This document shows, piece after piece, positions 56,578 through 64,000 of a DNA stretch of 64,000 bases (positions are counted from its first letter, which is position 1; the number at the start of each line of letters is the position of its first letter). The position numbers were made by a program, and so were the translations under genes. Below the pieces are notes generated by a model. The model was not told the DNA's origin. It made no database searches and worked only from the letters and a program-made list of their open reading frames with translations. Source of the DNA: JACOMS01 sp964352785. GTDB taxonomy: Bacteria > Pseudomonadota > Alphaproteobacteria > Caulobacterales > Maricaulaceae. Location of the stretch: the NCBI GenBank assembly GCA_964352785.1, contig CAYGTI010000004.1, positions 1 through 64,000 on the forward strand, written 5' to 3'.

Positions 56578-58796
56578 TTTCTGTTTCAAAAGACAAGACC
56601 TTTGCGTTGACAAATGCGCACTTTTCCTACGTTTTTCGGGTCTCGCCAGAGGGAATACTTGAACACCTCCACTATGGCGGGCCGCTCCGCGAGCCTCTTC
56701 ATGTGGCAGTGCATCATCAAAGAACTCAGCGGGAAGCCGCGACGAATTTCCAAGGCGAGCCCTATTTTAGCCTCTCTGATACGCCTCAGGAATTTCCAAG
56801 TTTCGGAACGTCGGATTACCGCTTTCCAGCGCTGCATGGCCGAAACTCTGATGGAAATACTGTTTTTTCGCTACATTACAAAAAGTACCGCATTGTTAAA
56901 GATAAACCTCGGTTAAAGAAATTACCCTCTGCACGGGGTGGTGATAGCGAGACCTTGATTGTGACGCTTGAAGACCCTCTGCATAAACTCGAAGTACAGC
57001 TTTTTTATACGGTTTACAGAGATTACGGCGTCCTTGTGCGCTCGGCCAAATTTAAGAACAAAGGCGAAAACGAAATTCAATTGCAGCATGCGTTTAGCAG
57101 CGCGCTTGACCTTCCGCCGGATGATTATGAAATTCTGCATCTGCACGGTACATGGTCGCGCGAATTTAATGAGGAACGCATTGATGTGCCCAAAGGACGT
57201 TTCGTGATTGACTCCTCGCGCGGAACCTCAAGCGCAGCTCATAATCCGTTTATAGCCATCGTCCAAAAAGGTACAACGGAAGAGTTTGGCCGGGTTCACG
57301 CTACTACATTGATGTATAGCGGCAATTTTGCCTTATCTGTGGAAAAGGGTGAGTTCGAAGACGTTCGGCTTTTAGCTGGCATCAATCCGTTTAACTTCCA
57401 CTGGCGTTTGCGGCCCGGGAAAAAGTTCTGGACGCCAGAGGCCTTGCATGTTTACGCGGATAAAGGCCTGCGCAGTATGAGCCATCTCTGGCACGACTTT
57501 GTTCGCGATAAAATATCACCGCCCCGGTTCCGTCATGTTCCGCGTCCGACTTATCTTAACACATGGGAAGCGGCTTATTTTGATATCGACGAGAATAAGG
57601 TTTTGCATTTAGCAGATAAAGCCAAAGATATTGGTGTTGATATGCTGGTTCTTGATGATGGTTGGTTCGAGGGACGCTGTGATGACACGTCCTCCCTGGG
57701 GGACTGGACGGCGGATAAAGAGCGCTTCCCGTCTGGGATTCCGGCGCTGGCGTCAAAAATCAAAGCCAAAGGTTTGAAATTCGGTATTTGGTTTGAGCCT
57801 GAAATGGTTAATCCCAAAAGCCAGTTATTTGAAGATCATCCGGATTGGATTTTACATGTTCCGGGCCGCAAGTCGTCATTGGGGCGCAATCAACTGACAC
57901 TCGACCTTTCCCGTCCAGAGGTGGTCGACCATCTATTCGCGCAGCTTGATAAGATTTTGTCTTGCGGCGATATCGACTATGTCAAGTGGGATATGAACCG
58001 CAATATGACAGAGGTTGGTTCCGCCGGTCAGTCCAAAAAGCGTCAACGGGAAGTCTCGCACCGTTATATTATAGGGCTTTATGATCTTTTGCAGCGCCTC
58101 ACAGAAAAGCACCCTGATATTTTGTTCGAAAATTGTGCTAGCGGCGGCAATCGCTTTGATCTTGGGATGCTGAGTTACATGGCTCAAAATTGGGCCAGTG
58201 ATATGTGTGACCCTGTGGGCCGCCTCGATATTATTAATGGATGCTCATATCTGTTCCCTCTGGATGTCATAGCGGCTTATATCGGGCCGTCTCCTAACCA
58301 CCAAAATGGGCGCGCAAGCTCTATTTCAACTCGCTTTAATGCCGGCGTTTTTTGCGCCGCGCGCGGCATATCGCTTAGTGAGCAAGATATTGATGCCAAT
58401 AAAGCGGAGTTGCAGGCTCTTATGGAATTCGTCAAACAAACCGCTCCCGACATGGTCGGTGGACGATTTGATCGCCTTATAAAGACAAAAAACGAGGTGT
58501 GCTGGCAATTTACAAGTCGTGATCGGCGCACGGTTTATCTCGCTTATTTCCACATACTCGCAGCGCCGAACCTGCCGTTCCGGCGTGCGCGTATGGTTGG
58601 CCTATATCCAAAGGCTGAATATGTATTGGGCGAAGACGGTTTTCGTTATGCTGGTGACTCGCTGATGCAAAATGGTATGCCGCTGCCTTATGTGGCAACA
58701 GGCCAAGTAAACGATAAAGTCCGATATATGGCAAAGGGTGATTTTTCATCATACCTCTTTATTTTAAAACGTAACGACCCTTGGGCTATAAAATAA
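56574..58796 (+). CDS. alpha-galactosidase, GH36
   Basis: 740 residues, no signal peptide, so cytoplasmic. N-terminal beta-supersandwich (LEHLHYGGPL), then the TIM barrel with LVLDDGWFEGR, LKFGIWFEPEMVNP, the nucleophile Asp473 in YVKWDMNR, ENCASGGNRFDLGML, and acid/base Asp543 in NWASDMCDPVGRL. It removes terminal alpha-galactose from galactosides. The start is GTG 56574 (weak ribosome site, but see the leader ORF). First of three co-directional genes with a symporter and GlpD, divergent from galTKE. Confidence 0.94.
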   Translation: MISVSKDKTFALTNAHFSYVFRVSPEGILEHLHYGGPLREPLHVAVHHQRTQREAATNFQGEPYFSLSDTPQEFPSFGTSDYRFPALHGRNSDGNTVFSLHYKKYRIVKDKPRLKKLPSARGGDSETLIVTLEDPLHKLEVQLFYTVYRDYGVLVRSAKFKNKGENEIQLQHAFSSALDLPPDDYEILHLHGTWSREFNEERIDVPKGRFVIDSSRGTSSAAHNPFIAIVQKGTTEEFGRVHATTLMYSGNFALSVEKGEFEDVRLLAGINPFNFHWRLRPGKKFWTPEALHVYADKGLRSMSHLWHDFVRDKISPPRFRHVPRPTYLNTWEAAYFDIDENKVLHLADKAKDIGVDMLVLDDGWFEGRCDDTSSLGDWTADKERFPSGIPALASKIKAKGLKFGIWFEPEMVNPKSQLFEDHPDWILHVPGRKSSLGRNQLTLDLSRPEVVDHLFAQLDKILSCGDIDYVKWDMNRNMTEVGSAGQSKKRQREVSHRYIIGLYDLLQRLTEKHPDILFENCASGGNRFDLGMLSYMAQNWASDMCDPVGRLDIINGCSYLFPLDVIAAYIGPSPNHQNGRASSISTRFNAGVFCAARGISLSEQDIDANKAELQALMEFVKQTAPDMVGGRFDRLIKTKNEVCWQFTSRDRRTVYLAYFHILAAPNLPFRRARMVGLYPKAEYVLGEDGFRYAGDSLMQNGMPLPYVATGQVNDKVRYMAKGDFSSYLFILKRNDPWAIK

Positions 58797-58881
58797 TATA
58801 ATCCTGTGTTTGAAGCGGAGCAGACTTACCCTAAAGATAGTCCAGCAAAAATGGCCTGTGTTCATAAGTCAGGGGGAAATA

Positions 58882-60330
58882 ATGGAACTTCAACCGATAC
58901 AGTTTATCGTTTTTTTAGCGCTCAGCGCACTGATTGGCGGTGTGACTTACTGGTATTGCAGAGGCGCCCGGCACAGTGAAGACGGTGAGCAAGAATATTT
59001 TCTCGCGGGCGGCTCGCTCAAATGGTATTTTGTTGCGGGCTCAATCACGCTGACAAACCTTTCAACCGATCAATTGGTGGGCATGAATGGTAATCAAATG
59101 GCTTTGCTGGCATGGTGGGAACTGGCCGCCGTTTTTGGTTTGTTGATGCTGACTTTTGTTTTCATTCCGGTCTATTATAAATTCAAATGTACAACGACGA
59201 CAGAATTGCTCGAAAAAAGGTATAATAACCCGCATATTCGCGCTTTGATTTCTGTTCTGTTTTTGCTTGGAAATATCTTCATATTTTTGCCGGCCATTCT
59301 TTATGGCGGCTCTCTCTTTATGCAGAACATGTTTGGGATTGATGTTAATCTCTATATCATTGCGGCGATATTTGCACTTGTGGGCTCTGCTTATGCAATT
59401 TTTGGCGGCCTGCGCGCGGTTGCCGTATCGGATACGTTTTCTGGTATACTGTTATTAAGCCTAGCTTTATTGGTGACGTTTATCGCTCTCAAGGCGATCA
59501 ATTTTGATTTTACCGGTATTCCCGCAGAGCGCTTGACCTTGATAGGGAGTCCAACGTCAGACATTCCGTTTGCAACTTTGTTTACGGGTATGATTTTTAT
59601 CCAAATGTTTTACTGGTCAACAAACCAAACGATTACGCAGCGCGCTATGGCCTCTCCAAATGTCAAAGAAGCGCAAAAGGGGATTTTGGCTGCTGCCGCT
59701 ATTCGTTTGTTAATCGTGCCGCCGATTATCGTTCTGCCGGGCATCGTGGCTTACAAGCTTTACGGCGATATTGGTGATGCAACCTATGGCCGGATTGTAG
59801 GGGATTTGTTGCCGCCATTTCTGTCCGGCGCATTTGCTGCAGCTATTGCTGCGGCTGTTTTGACGACATTTAATTCTATTTTAAACGCGTCCGCAGCTTT
59901 ATGGGTCTGTGACATCCACGAGACATATTTCGACAAAAAACCAAATGTAAAACGCCTTTCATTATGGGTGTCTGTGGTGATGATTTTGCTCGCCTTTGCG
60001 ATGATTCCGATTTTTAACAATCCGGAAACTAGCCTCATCAACACTGTGCAGACACTTTACGGTCTTCTCTCTATGCCTATCCTGTCGGCATTTATTGTCG
60101 GGCTCTTGTTCAAAGATGTGAACCCATATGCGATGATTATCGCTGTTGTGTTCGGTGTGTGTTTATACGCTGTCTTTGTCTTTGTCTGGCCAATGTTGCC
60201 AGGCGGTGGTTATATTCACATGATGGCAGTGACATTAATTTCGAGTGTGTCTATGGCCCTTATCTTGAACCGTGTTGTGTTCGGTCAAAAAGCCAAATGG
60301 GATGCGGGTACGGTCTTTGGAAAAGTTTAG
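58882..60330 (+). CDS. sodium:solute symporter (SSS family, SGLT-like)
   Basis: 482 residues from ATG 58882, preceded by AGGGGGA at good spacing; an upstream frame from 58810 is not needed. About 13-14 membrane helices with SSS features: FLAGGSLKWYFVAGSITLTNLSTDQLVG, RYNNPHIRAL, AIFGGLRAVAVSDTF and WSTNQTITQRAMASPNVKEAQKG. Sodium-driven uptake of a sugar or galactoside; the alpha-galactosidase upstream suggests an intact alpha-galactoside. The family also moves galactose, myo-inositol and others. Confidence 0.9.
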   Translation: MELQPIQFIVFLALSALIGGVTYWYCRGARHSEDGEQEYFLAGGSLKWYFVAGSITLTNLSTDQLVGMNGNQMALLAWWELAAVFGLLMLTFVFIPVYYKFKCTTTTELLEKRYNNPHIRALISVLFLLGNIFIFLPAILYGGSLFMQNMFGIDVNLYIIAAIFALVGSAYAIFGGLRAVAVSDTFSGILLLSLALLVTFIALKAINFDFTGIPAERLTLIGSPTSDIPFATLFTGMIFIQMFYWSTNQTITQRAMASPNVKEAQKGILAAAAIRLLIVPPIIVLPGIVAYKLYGDIGDATYGRIVGDLLPPFLSGAFAAAIAAAVLTTFNSILNASAALWVCDIHETYFDKKPNVKRLSLWVSVVMILLAFAMIPIFNNPETSLINTVQTLYGLLSMPILSAFIVGLLFKDVNPYAMIIAVVFGVCLYAVFVFVWPMLPGGGYIHMMAVTLISSVSMALILNRVVFGQKAKWDAGTVFGKV

Positions 60331-60383
60331 ATCATTAGGCCGTGCGGCTTGGTTCGGGCCATGAAGACTTAGGAGTTTTGGCG

Positions 60384-61865
60384 ATGAAAGAGTCTTATGA
60401 TCTATTGATCGTTGGCGGCGGCATTAACGGCACGGCAATCGCCCGGGATGCCGCCGGGCGGGGGCTATCCGTCTTGCTGTGTGAGCAGGATGATCTCGGT
60501 CATCATACATCCTCCGCCAGTACGAAACTGATACATGGGGGTTTGCGATATCTCGAGCATTATGAGTTTCGCTTGGTGCGGGAATCGCTCAAGGAGCGGG
60601 AAGTGCTGTTGCAAGCCGCGCCGCATATTATTTGGCCTCTGAGGTTTGTTTTGCCGTATGATGTGGGCTTGCGACCCGCATGGTTTTTGCGGCTCGGGCT
60701 CTTTATTTACGATTATATTGGCGGGCGAAAAATATTGCCGCCGACACGAACACTGAACCTGAGACGTGCCCCTCATGCTGGGGTGCTGCAATCGCGGTTA
60801 AAAAAAGGGTTTGAATATTCGGATTGCTGGGTCGAAGATTCGCGCCTTGTTGTTTTAAATGCGCGCGACGCGGCGTCTAAAGGCGCAGATATCCTCACGC
60901 GCACAAAGGTCGAAAGTTTGCGTCCAGACGCGGAGGGTTACGCGGCAGATATTATTCAAAATGGATCAAAACGAACCGTTAAAGCCAAAGGCATTGTCAA
61001 TGCCGCCGGGCCTTGGGTGTCCGAAGTGGCAAAAAATATTCCGACCCCCCGGCACAATCAAAGTGTGCGCCTGATTAAAGGCAGTCACATCATTACCCGC
61101 AAGCTTTATAAGGGTGACCATGCTTATATTTTCCAAAATGCTGATGAGCGGATTATTTTTGCGATTCCCTATGAGCATAACTACACCCTGATCGGGACGA
61201 CAGATGTTCCGTATAAGGCAGGTTTGGAGGAGGTTAAAATTTCGGACAGCGAAATTTCCTATCTTTGCAAGGCGGCCAGTGAGTATTTCATCAAACCAAT
61301 TGGGCCCAATGATGTTGTTTGGACCTACTCAGGTATACGCCCGCTCTATGATGATAAGAGTGAGGATGCCTCGGATGTGACGCGCGATTATGTTTTAGAC
61401 TTGAAGGAGTTCTCAAGCGGCGCGCCTTTCCTTTCGGTTTATGGCGGTAAAATCACGACGTCCCGCAAGCTCGCTGAACATGCGCTTGAAAAACTCGAAC
61501 CTTTTTATGACACTTTAGGGCCAGAATGGACGCGCCGCGCCCTGTTCCCGGGCGGAGATATTCCGGGAGCTGATTTTAAGACTTATTTAGACGTCTTGCG
61601 CGTCCGCTATCCCAAAGTTGACGCGGATGTGCTTTGGCATTTAGCCCGTAGCTACGGGACGTGCGTGCCGGTGATCATTCCGCAGACAGCCGGTTTGGGT
61701 AAAATGTTCGGTAGCTTTCTATCCGAAGCTGAGGTGGTCTATTTAGTTGAGCATGAATTTGTCACGCGCGCTGAAGATGTTCTCTGGCGGCGAACCAAGG
61801 CGGGCCTCCACATGACAGAGGAAGAACGCCGTGATTTTGAAACTTGGTTCGAAGATCGTTTTTAG
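60384..61865 (+). CDS. glpD: aerobic glycerol-3-phosphate dehydrogenase
   Basis: 493 residues from ATG 60384 (AGGAG 8 bases upstream). FAD motif LLIVGGGINGTAIARDAAGRGL, STKLIHGGLRYLEHYEFRLVRESLKER, IGTTDVPY and YGGKITTSRKLAEHALEKL mark GlpD. Peripheral membrane flavoprotein oxidising glycerol-3-phosphate to DHAP with ubiquinone as acceptor. It is the third gene after alpha-galactosidase and symporter, 53 bases from the latter. No glycerol kinase gene is in the window. Confidence 0.95.
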   Translation: MKESYDLLIVGGGINGTAIARDAAGRGLSVLLCEQDDLGHHTSSASTKLIHGGLRYLEHYEFRLVRESLKEREVLLQAAPHIIWPLRFVLPYDVGLRPAWFLRLGLFIYDYIGGRKILPPTRTLNLRRAPHAGVLQSRLKKGFEYSDCWVEDSRLVVLNARDAASKGADILTRTKVESLRPDAEGYAADIIQNGSKRTVKAKGIVNAAGPWVSEVAKNIPTPRHNQSVRLIKGSHIITRKLYKGDHAYIFQNADERIIFAIPYEHNYTLIGTTDVPYKAGLEEVKISDSEISYLCKAASEYFIKPIGPNDVVWTYSGIRPLYDDKSEDASDVTRDYVLDLKEFSSGAPFLSVYGGKITTSRKLAEHALEKLEPFYDTLGPEWTRRALFPGGDIPGADFKTYLDVLRVRYPKVDADVLWHLARSYGTCVPVIIPQTAGLGKMFGSFLSEAEVVYLVEHEFVTRAEDVLWRRTKAGLHMTEEERRDFETWFEDRF

Positions 61866-61912
61866 CCAGCAAAGAACCTATAGTTCCCGGGTGAAAGTCC
61901 TTTTGAATCGCT

Positions 61913-63664
61913 CTACGGTTTGAGCCTTTTTGCCAGTTGATAATCATACAGCGACGGGACGTCCGTCATCGGTATATTGAGACGTTCCATATAGGGAGAC
62001 GGGACATAGTCGACTTTGAAGTCTCGATTGCCTGAAATACCAACAATCCGTGCATCAGGCCCTTCGGCTGAGCCGCGCAGCGTAACGGTCTCAGTTCTAT
62101 TAGCCCCGCTTTGAACATTTACTTTGAGGTTCCACGTTGTGTTGTAGCGGCCATGACCTGGCTGCCAATATCCGGCGCCGCTGCCGTCCCACATGGGATA
62201 ATAGGCCCCGTTTTCATCTCTAACCGCGTCGATACTAACGGTCACATTATCAAACAGGTTTTGGTGATTAGAACCAGCATGCTGGTCGAGTACGGGGGTT
62301 TTCGTCACGATAGCGTTTTGAAAAACACATTTTGTGGATTGTGTATTCAGGCTGAGCGAGTGAACCGCAGGGTTATAGGCCGTCAAGTTTTGAACCAACA
62401 CATTATGCACATTTCCTGTATGAACAGTATAGTGAGCTCTTCGCTCACCTGTGGTTTGGATATTAGAGAGGGTCACATTTGCACTATTATAACTCAATAT
62501 GCCTGTGTCACCATTGTGAATAGAGACATCCCGAACCCAGCCATTGAAAACGCTGGTGAGGTATATGGCATTATAACCGCGCTCAAGATGGTGCCCAAAA
62601 GATGGAGAGTCTGGAAATGAAATGCGCAAATCTTCAATGCCGACAGTCTCAATGTGATCCCATACCGCAAATTGAGCGGGCAATGTCGCAGAAATATTGT
62701 GGAGCAGTGGATCGCTGATTGTAACGTACTCGCCTTTGATGGCTAGAATTTTTGTTTTTTGACGTACCAAAGGACGGTCTTTAAAAGTCCAATGATGAGA
62801 GCCAACCTTAAGGTCGGTCGCGCCGTACATTTCAGCGATCAGCGGTCCATCTTCGCCGTCTCTATTAAACCATTGCAATTCGATAACATCGCCTACTTTT
62901 AAGGCGGCAGGGCTTGCGACTTTTATGTGGCGCGTTCCGGCTTTGCCTTCGAGGGCAGGGGACAAAACATCAATCTTCGGATCGTTTTCCTCAAGGTATG
63001 CGGCGGGCCGTGTCCCGTCTTTTTGTACCCAGATAAAACCGCCGCTCCAAGAGTATTCAGAAAATAGCGTATCGATATTATTATCTTTGTCGCGCTGACG
63101 CTTGTCATATTTCTTTAAATATTTTCGAATTTCATCCAGTGAACTGATGTGGTTCATCATGCTGAGAGGCCGGGGAAAATGAAGGATTGTCCCGCCGGTT
63201 CCGGCGCCCGCGCCGCGCAATACAATATCTCCGCGCGTGATTTTTAATATCTCAGACACAATGATTTTGCCTTTTGGAAGTTTCACGACAACGTTTCCGC
63301 TTGTTTTATGGGCCGCCTCAAGTGCTGCAAGTAAAGCTTTGGAATCGTCAAGGTCGTCATTTGGGATAACGCCGTAATCTGTCACGTCTATAGTTGTGCC
63401 TGCTAACGTTGGGATTGCGCCGACGCCGTGATTATATCCAGCATAGGAAAAATCAGGCAAGCGGTATTGGGCGCTAACCGATGTGTCTGTAAGTATTTTA
63501 ATGGGGTCGGCCGTTTGGGCCGCCGCGCTTGTAGGCAGAGCGGAAGAGGCGCAAACCATCAGGGCGCTCACTAATGCGCCAATCCTGATTAAGTGTGGAG
63601 TGGCCGCTTTTTCGCTAAGCTTATCTTGCACCACCGTCGTTGGGCGTTTTGTGTTGCCTGTCAT
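61913..63664 (-). CDS. secreted beta-helix polysaccharide lyase/hydrolase-like protein
   Basis: 583 residues from ATG 63664 (GAGGAA 8 bases upstream; ATG 63679 lacks a site). A signal peptide (IRIGALVSALMVCASSALPTSAAAQ) then LPDFSYAGYNHGVGAIP and IDVTDYGVIPNDDLDDSKALLAALEAA, the Pectate_lyase_3 type entry to a right-handed beta-helix; parallel-strand turns follow (VVLRGAGAGTGGTILHF, GIEDLRISFPD, VTLSNIQTTGERRAHYTVHTGNVHNVLVQNLTAYNP). The family resembles DUF4955-type proteins acting on algal or plant polysaccharides; lyase or glycosidase activity cannot be told. It diverges from the partial gene at the right edge. Confidence 0.78.
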   Translation of the reverse strand: MTGNTKRPTTVVQDKLSEKAATPHLIRIGALVSALMVCASSALPTSAAAQTADPIKILTDTSVSAQYRLPDFSYAGYNHGVGAIPTLAGTTIDVTDYGVIPNDDLDDSKALLAALEAAHKTSGNVVVKLPKGKIIVSEILKITRGDIVLRGAGAGTGGTILHFPRPLSMMNHISSLDEIRKYLKKYDKRQRDKDNNIDTLFSEYSWSGGFIWVQKDGTRPAAYLEENDPKIDVLSPALEGKAGTRHIKVASPAALKVGDVIELQWFNRDGEDGPLIAEMYGATDLKVGSHHWTFKDRPLVRQKTKILAIKGEYVTISDPLLHNISATLPAQFAVWDHIETVGIEDLRISFPDSPSFGHHLERGYNAIYLTSVFNGWVRDVSIHNGDTGILSYNSANVTLSNIQTTGERRAHYTVHTGNVHNVLVQNLTAYNPAVHSLSLNTQSTKCVFQNAIVTKTPVLDQHAGSNHQNLFDNVTVSIDAVRDENGAYYPMWDGSGAGYWQPGHGRYNTTWNLKVNVQSGANRTETVTLRGSAEGPDARIVGISGNRDFKVDYVPSPYMERLNIPMTDVPSLYDYQLAKRLKP

Positions 63665-63742
63665 AATTGCGTTCCTCATTGACCGGAAAAGGGGTGCGCC
63701 GTCGGCCTCCTGCTTCTCTACTATCTAAATAGCTCTGTGACT

Positions 63743-63771
63743 ATTCTACAACACTCAAAATTATAATTCAA
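63743..63771 (-). promoter_or_regulatory. sigma-70-like promoter of the beta-helix gene
   Basis: Read on the minus strand: TTGAAT (63771-63766), 17 bases, TAGAAT (63748-63743). Ideal spacing and good hexamers, ending 79 bases upstream of ATG 63664. The upstream edge of the -35 shares its first base with the GntR-type operator at 63771-63785, a position where a bound repressor would block RNA polymerase. Confidence 0.55.
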
Positions 63772-63785
63772 TTGGTCATACCAAT
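63771..63785. promoter_or_regulatory. GntR/FadR-type operator ATTGGT-CAT-ACCAAT
   Basis: Perfect 6-3-6 inverted repeat containing TGGTnnnACCA, the core recognised by FadR-subfamily GntR regulators such as those of hexuronate and alginate/pectin pathways. It sits in the 205-base gap between the beta-helix gene and the gene starting at 63885, next to the -35 of the former. On the other side, TTGACA at 63812-63817 is a candidate -35 for the rightward gene. The regulator gene is not in the window. Confidence 0.6.
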
Positions 63786-63884
63786 ATAGGCAAATCGGTC
63801 AATTAAACAGGTTGACACATGAAATATTATTGGTTCTTTTAGCCTCAATTATAACGGATGCCTAAATTTCAGGGGAAATACAAT

Positions 63885-64000
63885 ATGTCCAAACTACTCA
63901 ATGACTCTCACGTGGATCATTTTTCAGCTAAATCAATTTTACGCGCTTCGCTCTTGCTGGGTGTCGGGCTTTCGACTTTGGCTCTGGCGAATACGGCTCT
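63885..64000 (+). CDS. partial gene with signal-peptide-like start (possibly TonB-dependent receptor)
   Basis: ATG 63885, with AGGGGA 8 bases upstream, opens 38 codons that run off the window: MSKLLNDSHVDHFSAK, then a hydrophobic stretch (ILRASLLLGVGLSTLALANTA) like a long signal peptide. Such N-termini, behind a lyase and a GntR operator, are common for TonB-dependent receptors of polysaccharide loci, but the visible part is too short to prove it. Confidence 0.45.
   Translation, partial: MSKLLNDSHVDHFSAKSILRASLLLGVGLSTLALANTA

Overview
This window is a chromosome segment of an aerobic marine alphaproteobacterium, most likely from the Caulobacterales/Maricaulales (Hyphomonadaceae-like) branch. 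The evidence for that placement is an alphaproteobacterial cox assembly operon, sucCD-sucAB order with an unlinked lpdA, a hemC-hemD-Mic60-HemY cluster, a GlyQ/GlyS two-subunit glycyl-tRNA synthetase, two perfect CtrA boxes (TTAA-N7-TTAAC), and genes for using galactosides and algal-type polysaccharides. No rRNA, tRNA, CRISPR array or insertion sequence was seen, and no gene-free stretch exceeds about 300 bases.

Layout. 1-4906 (+): the end of ctaD, then ctaB, a 50-residue CoxF-like protein, ctaG, ctaE, DUF983, SURF1 and a GNAT acetyltransferase, nearly all overlapping or abutting. 4934-8849 (-): lpdA, a tandem triplet of small membrane proteins (one broken by a TAA) behind a CtrA box, and an unknown proline-rich protein. 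9050-13414: a cytochrome c lipoprotein, coq7, gyrB and a crotonase. 13488-17960 (-): two large paralogous 12-residue-repeat solenoid proteins, the second with a damaged N-terminus. 18047-24938 (-): the sucC-(secreted protein)-sucD-sucA-sucB operon, closed by a clear terminator. 25231-31073: a sulfatase lipoprotein, a sterol-desaturase-type hydroxylase, an AraC regulator with a membrane N-terminus, a uracil-DNA glycosylase and a RimB-RimK fusion.

31206-37977: ETF-quinone oxidoreductase, a TPR lipoprotein, ispE, a WecA/MraY-type transferase, a polyprenyl diphosphate synthase and a DUF2007 protein. 38041-45465: glyQ and glyS, separated by a DUF559 nuclease gene and littered with palindromic repeats (one inserted in frame inside glyS), then ppdK and a SleB-type cell wall hydrolase. 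45486-53209: YciI, gpsA and tsaD (-) diverge from hemC, hemD, Mic60-like and HemY-like genes, followed by fbp.

53242-61865 is a catabolic locus. galT-galK-galE (-) diverge from a GH36 alpha-galactosidase, a sodium:solute symporter and a glycerol-3-phosphate dehydrogenase (+). Together they could take in an alpha-galactosyl-glycerol such as floridoside, split it, and send galactose through the Leloir pathway and glycerol into glycolysis/respiration. 61913-64000 starts a second carbohydrate locus: a secreted beta-helix lyase/hydrolase gene diverges from a gene with a signal peptide, perhaps a TonB-dependent receptor, across a perfect GntR/FadR-type operator that abuts a good sigma-70-like promoter.

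Functions, starts and motifs were judged by eye from the sequence. No database search was run.
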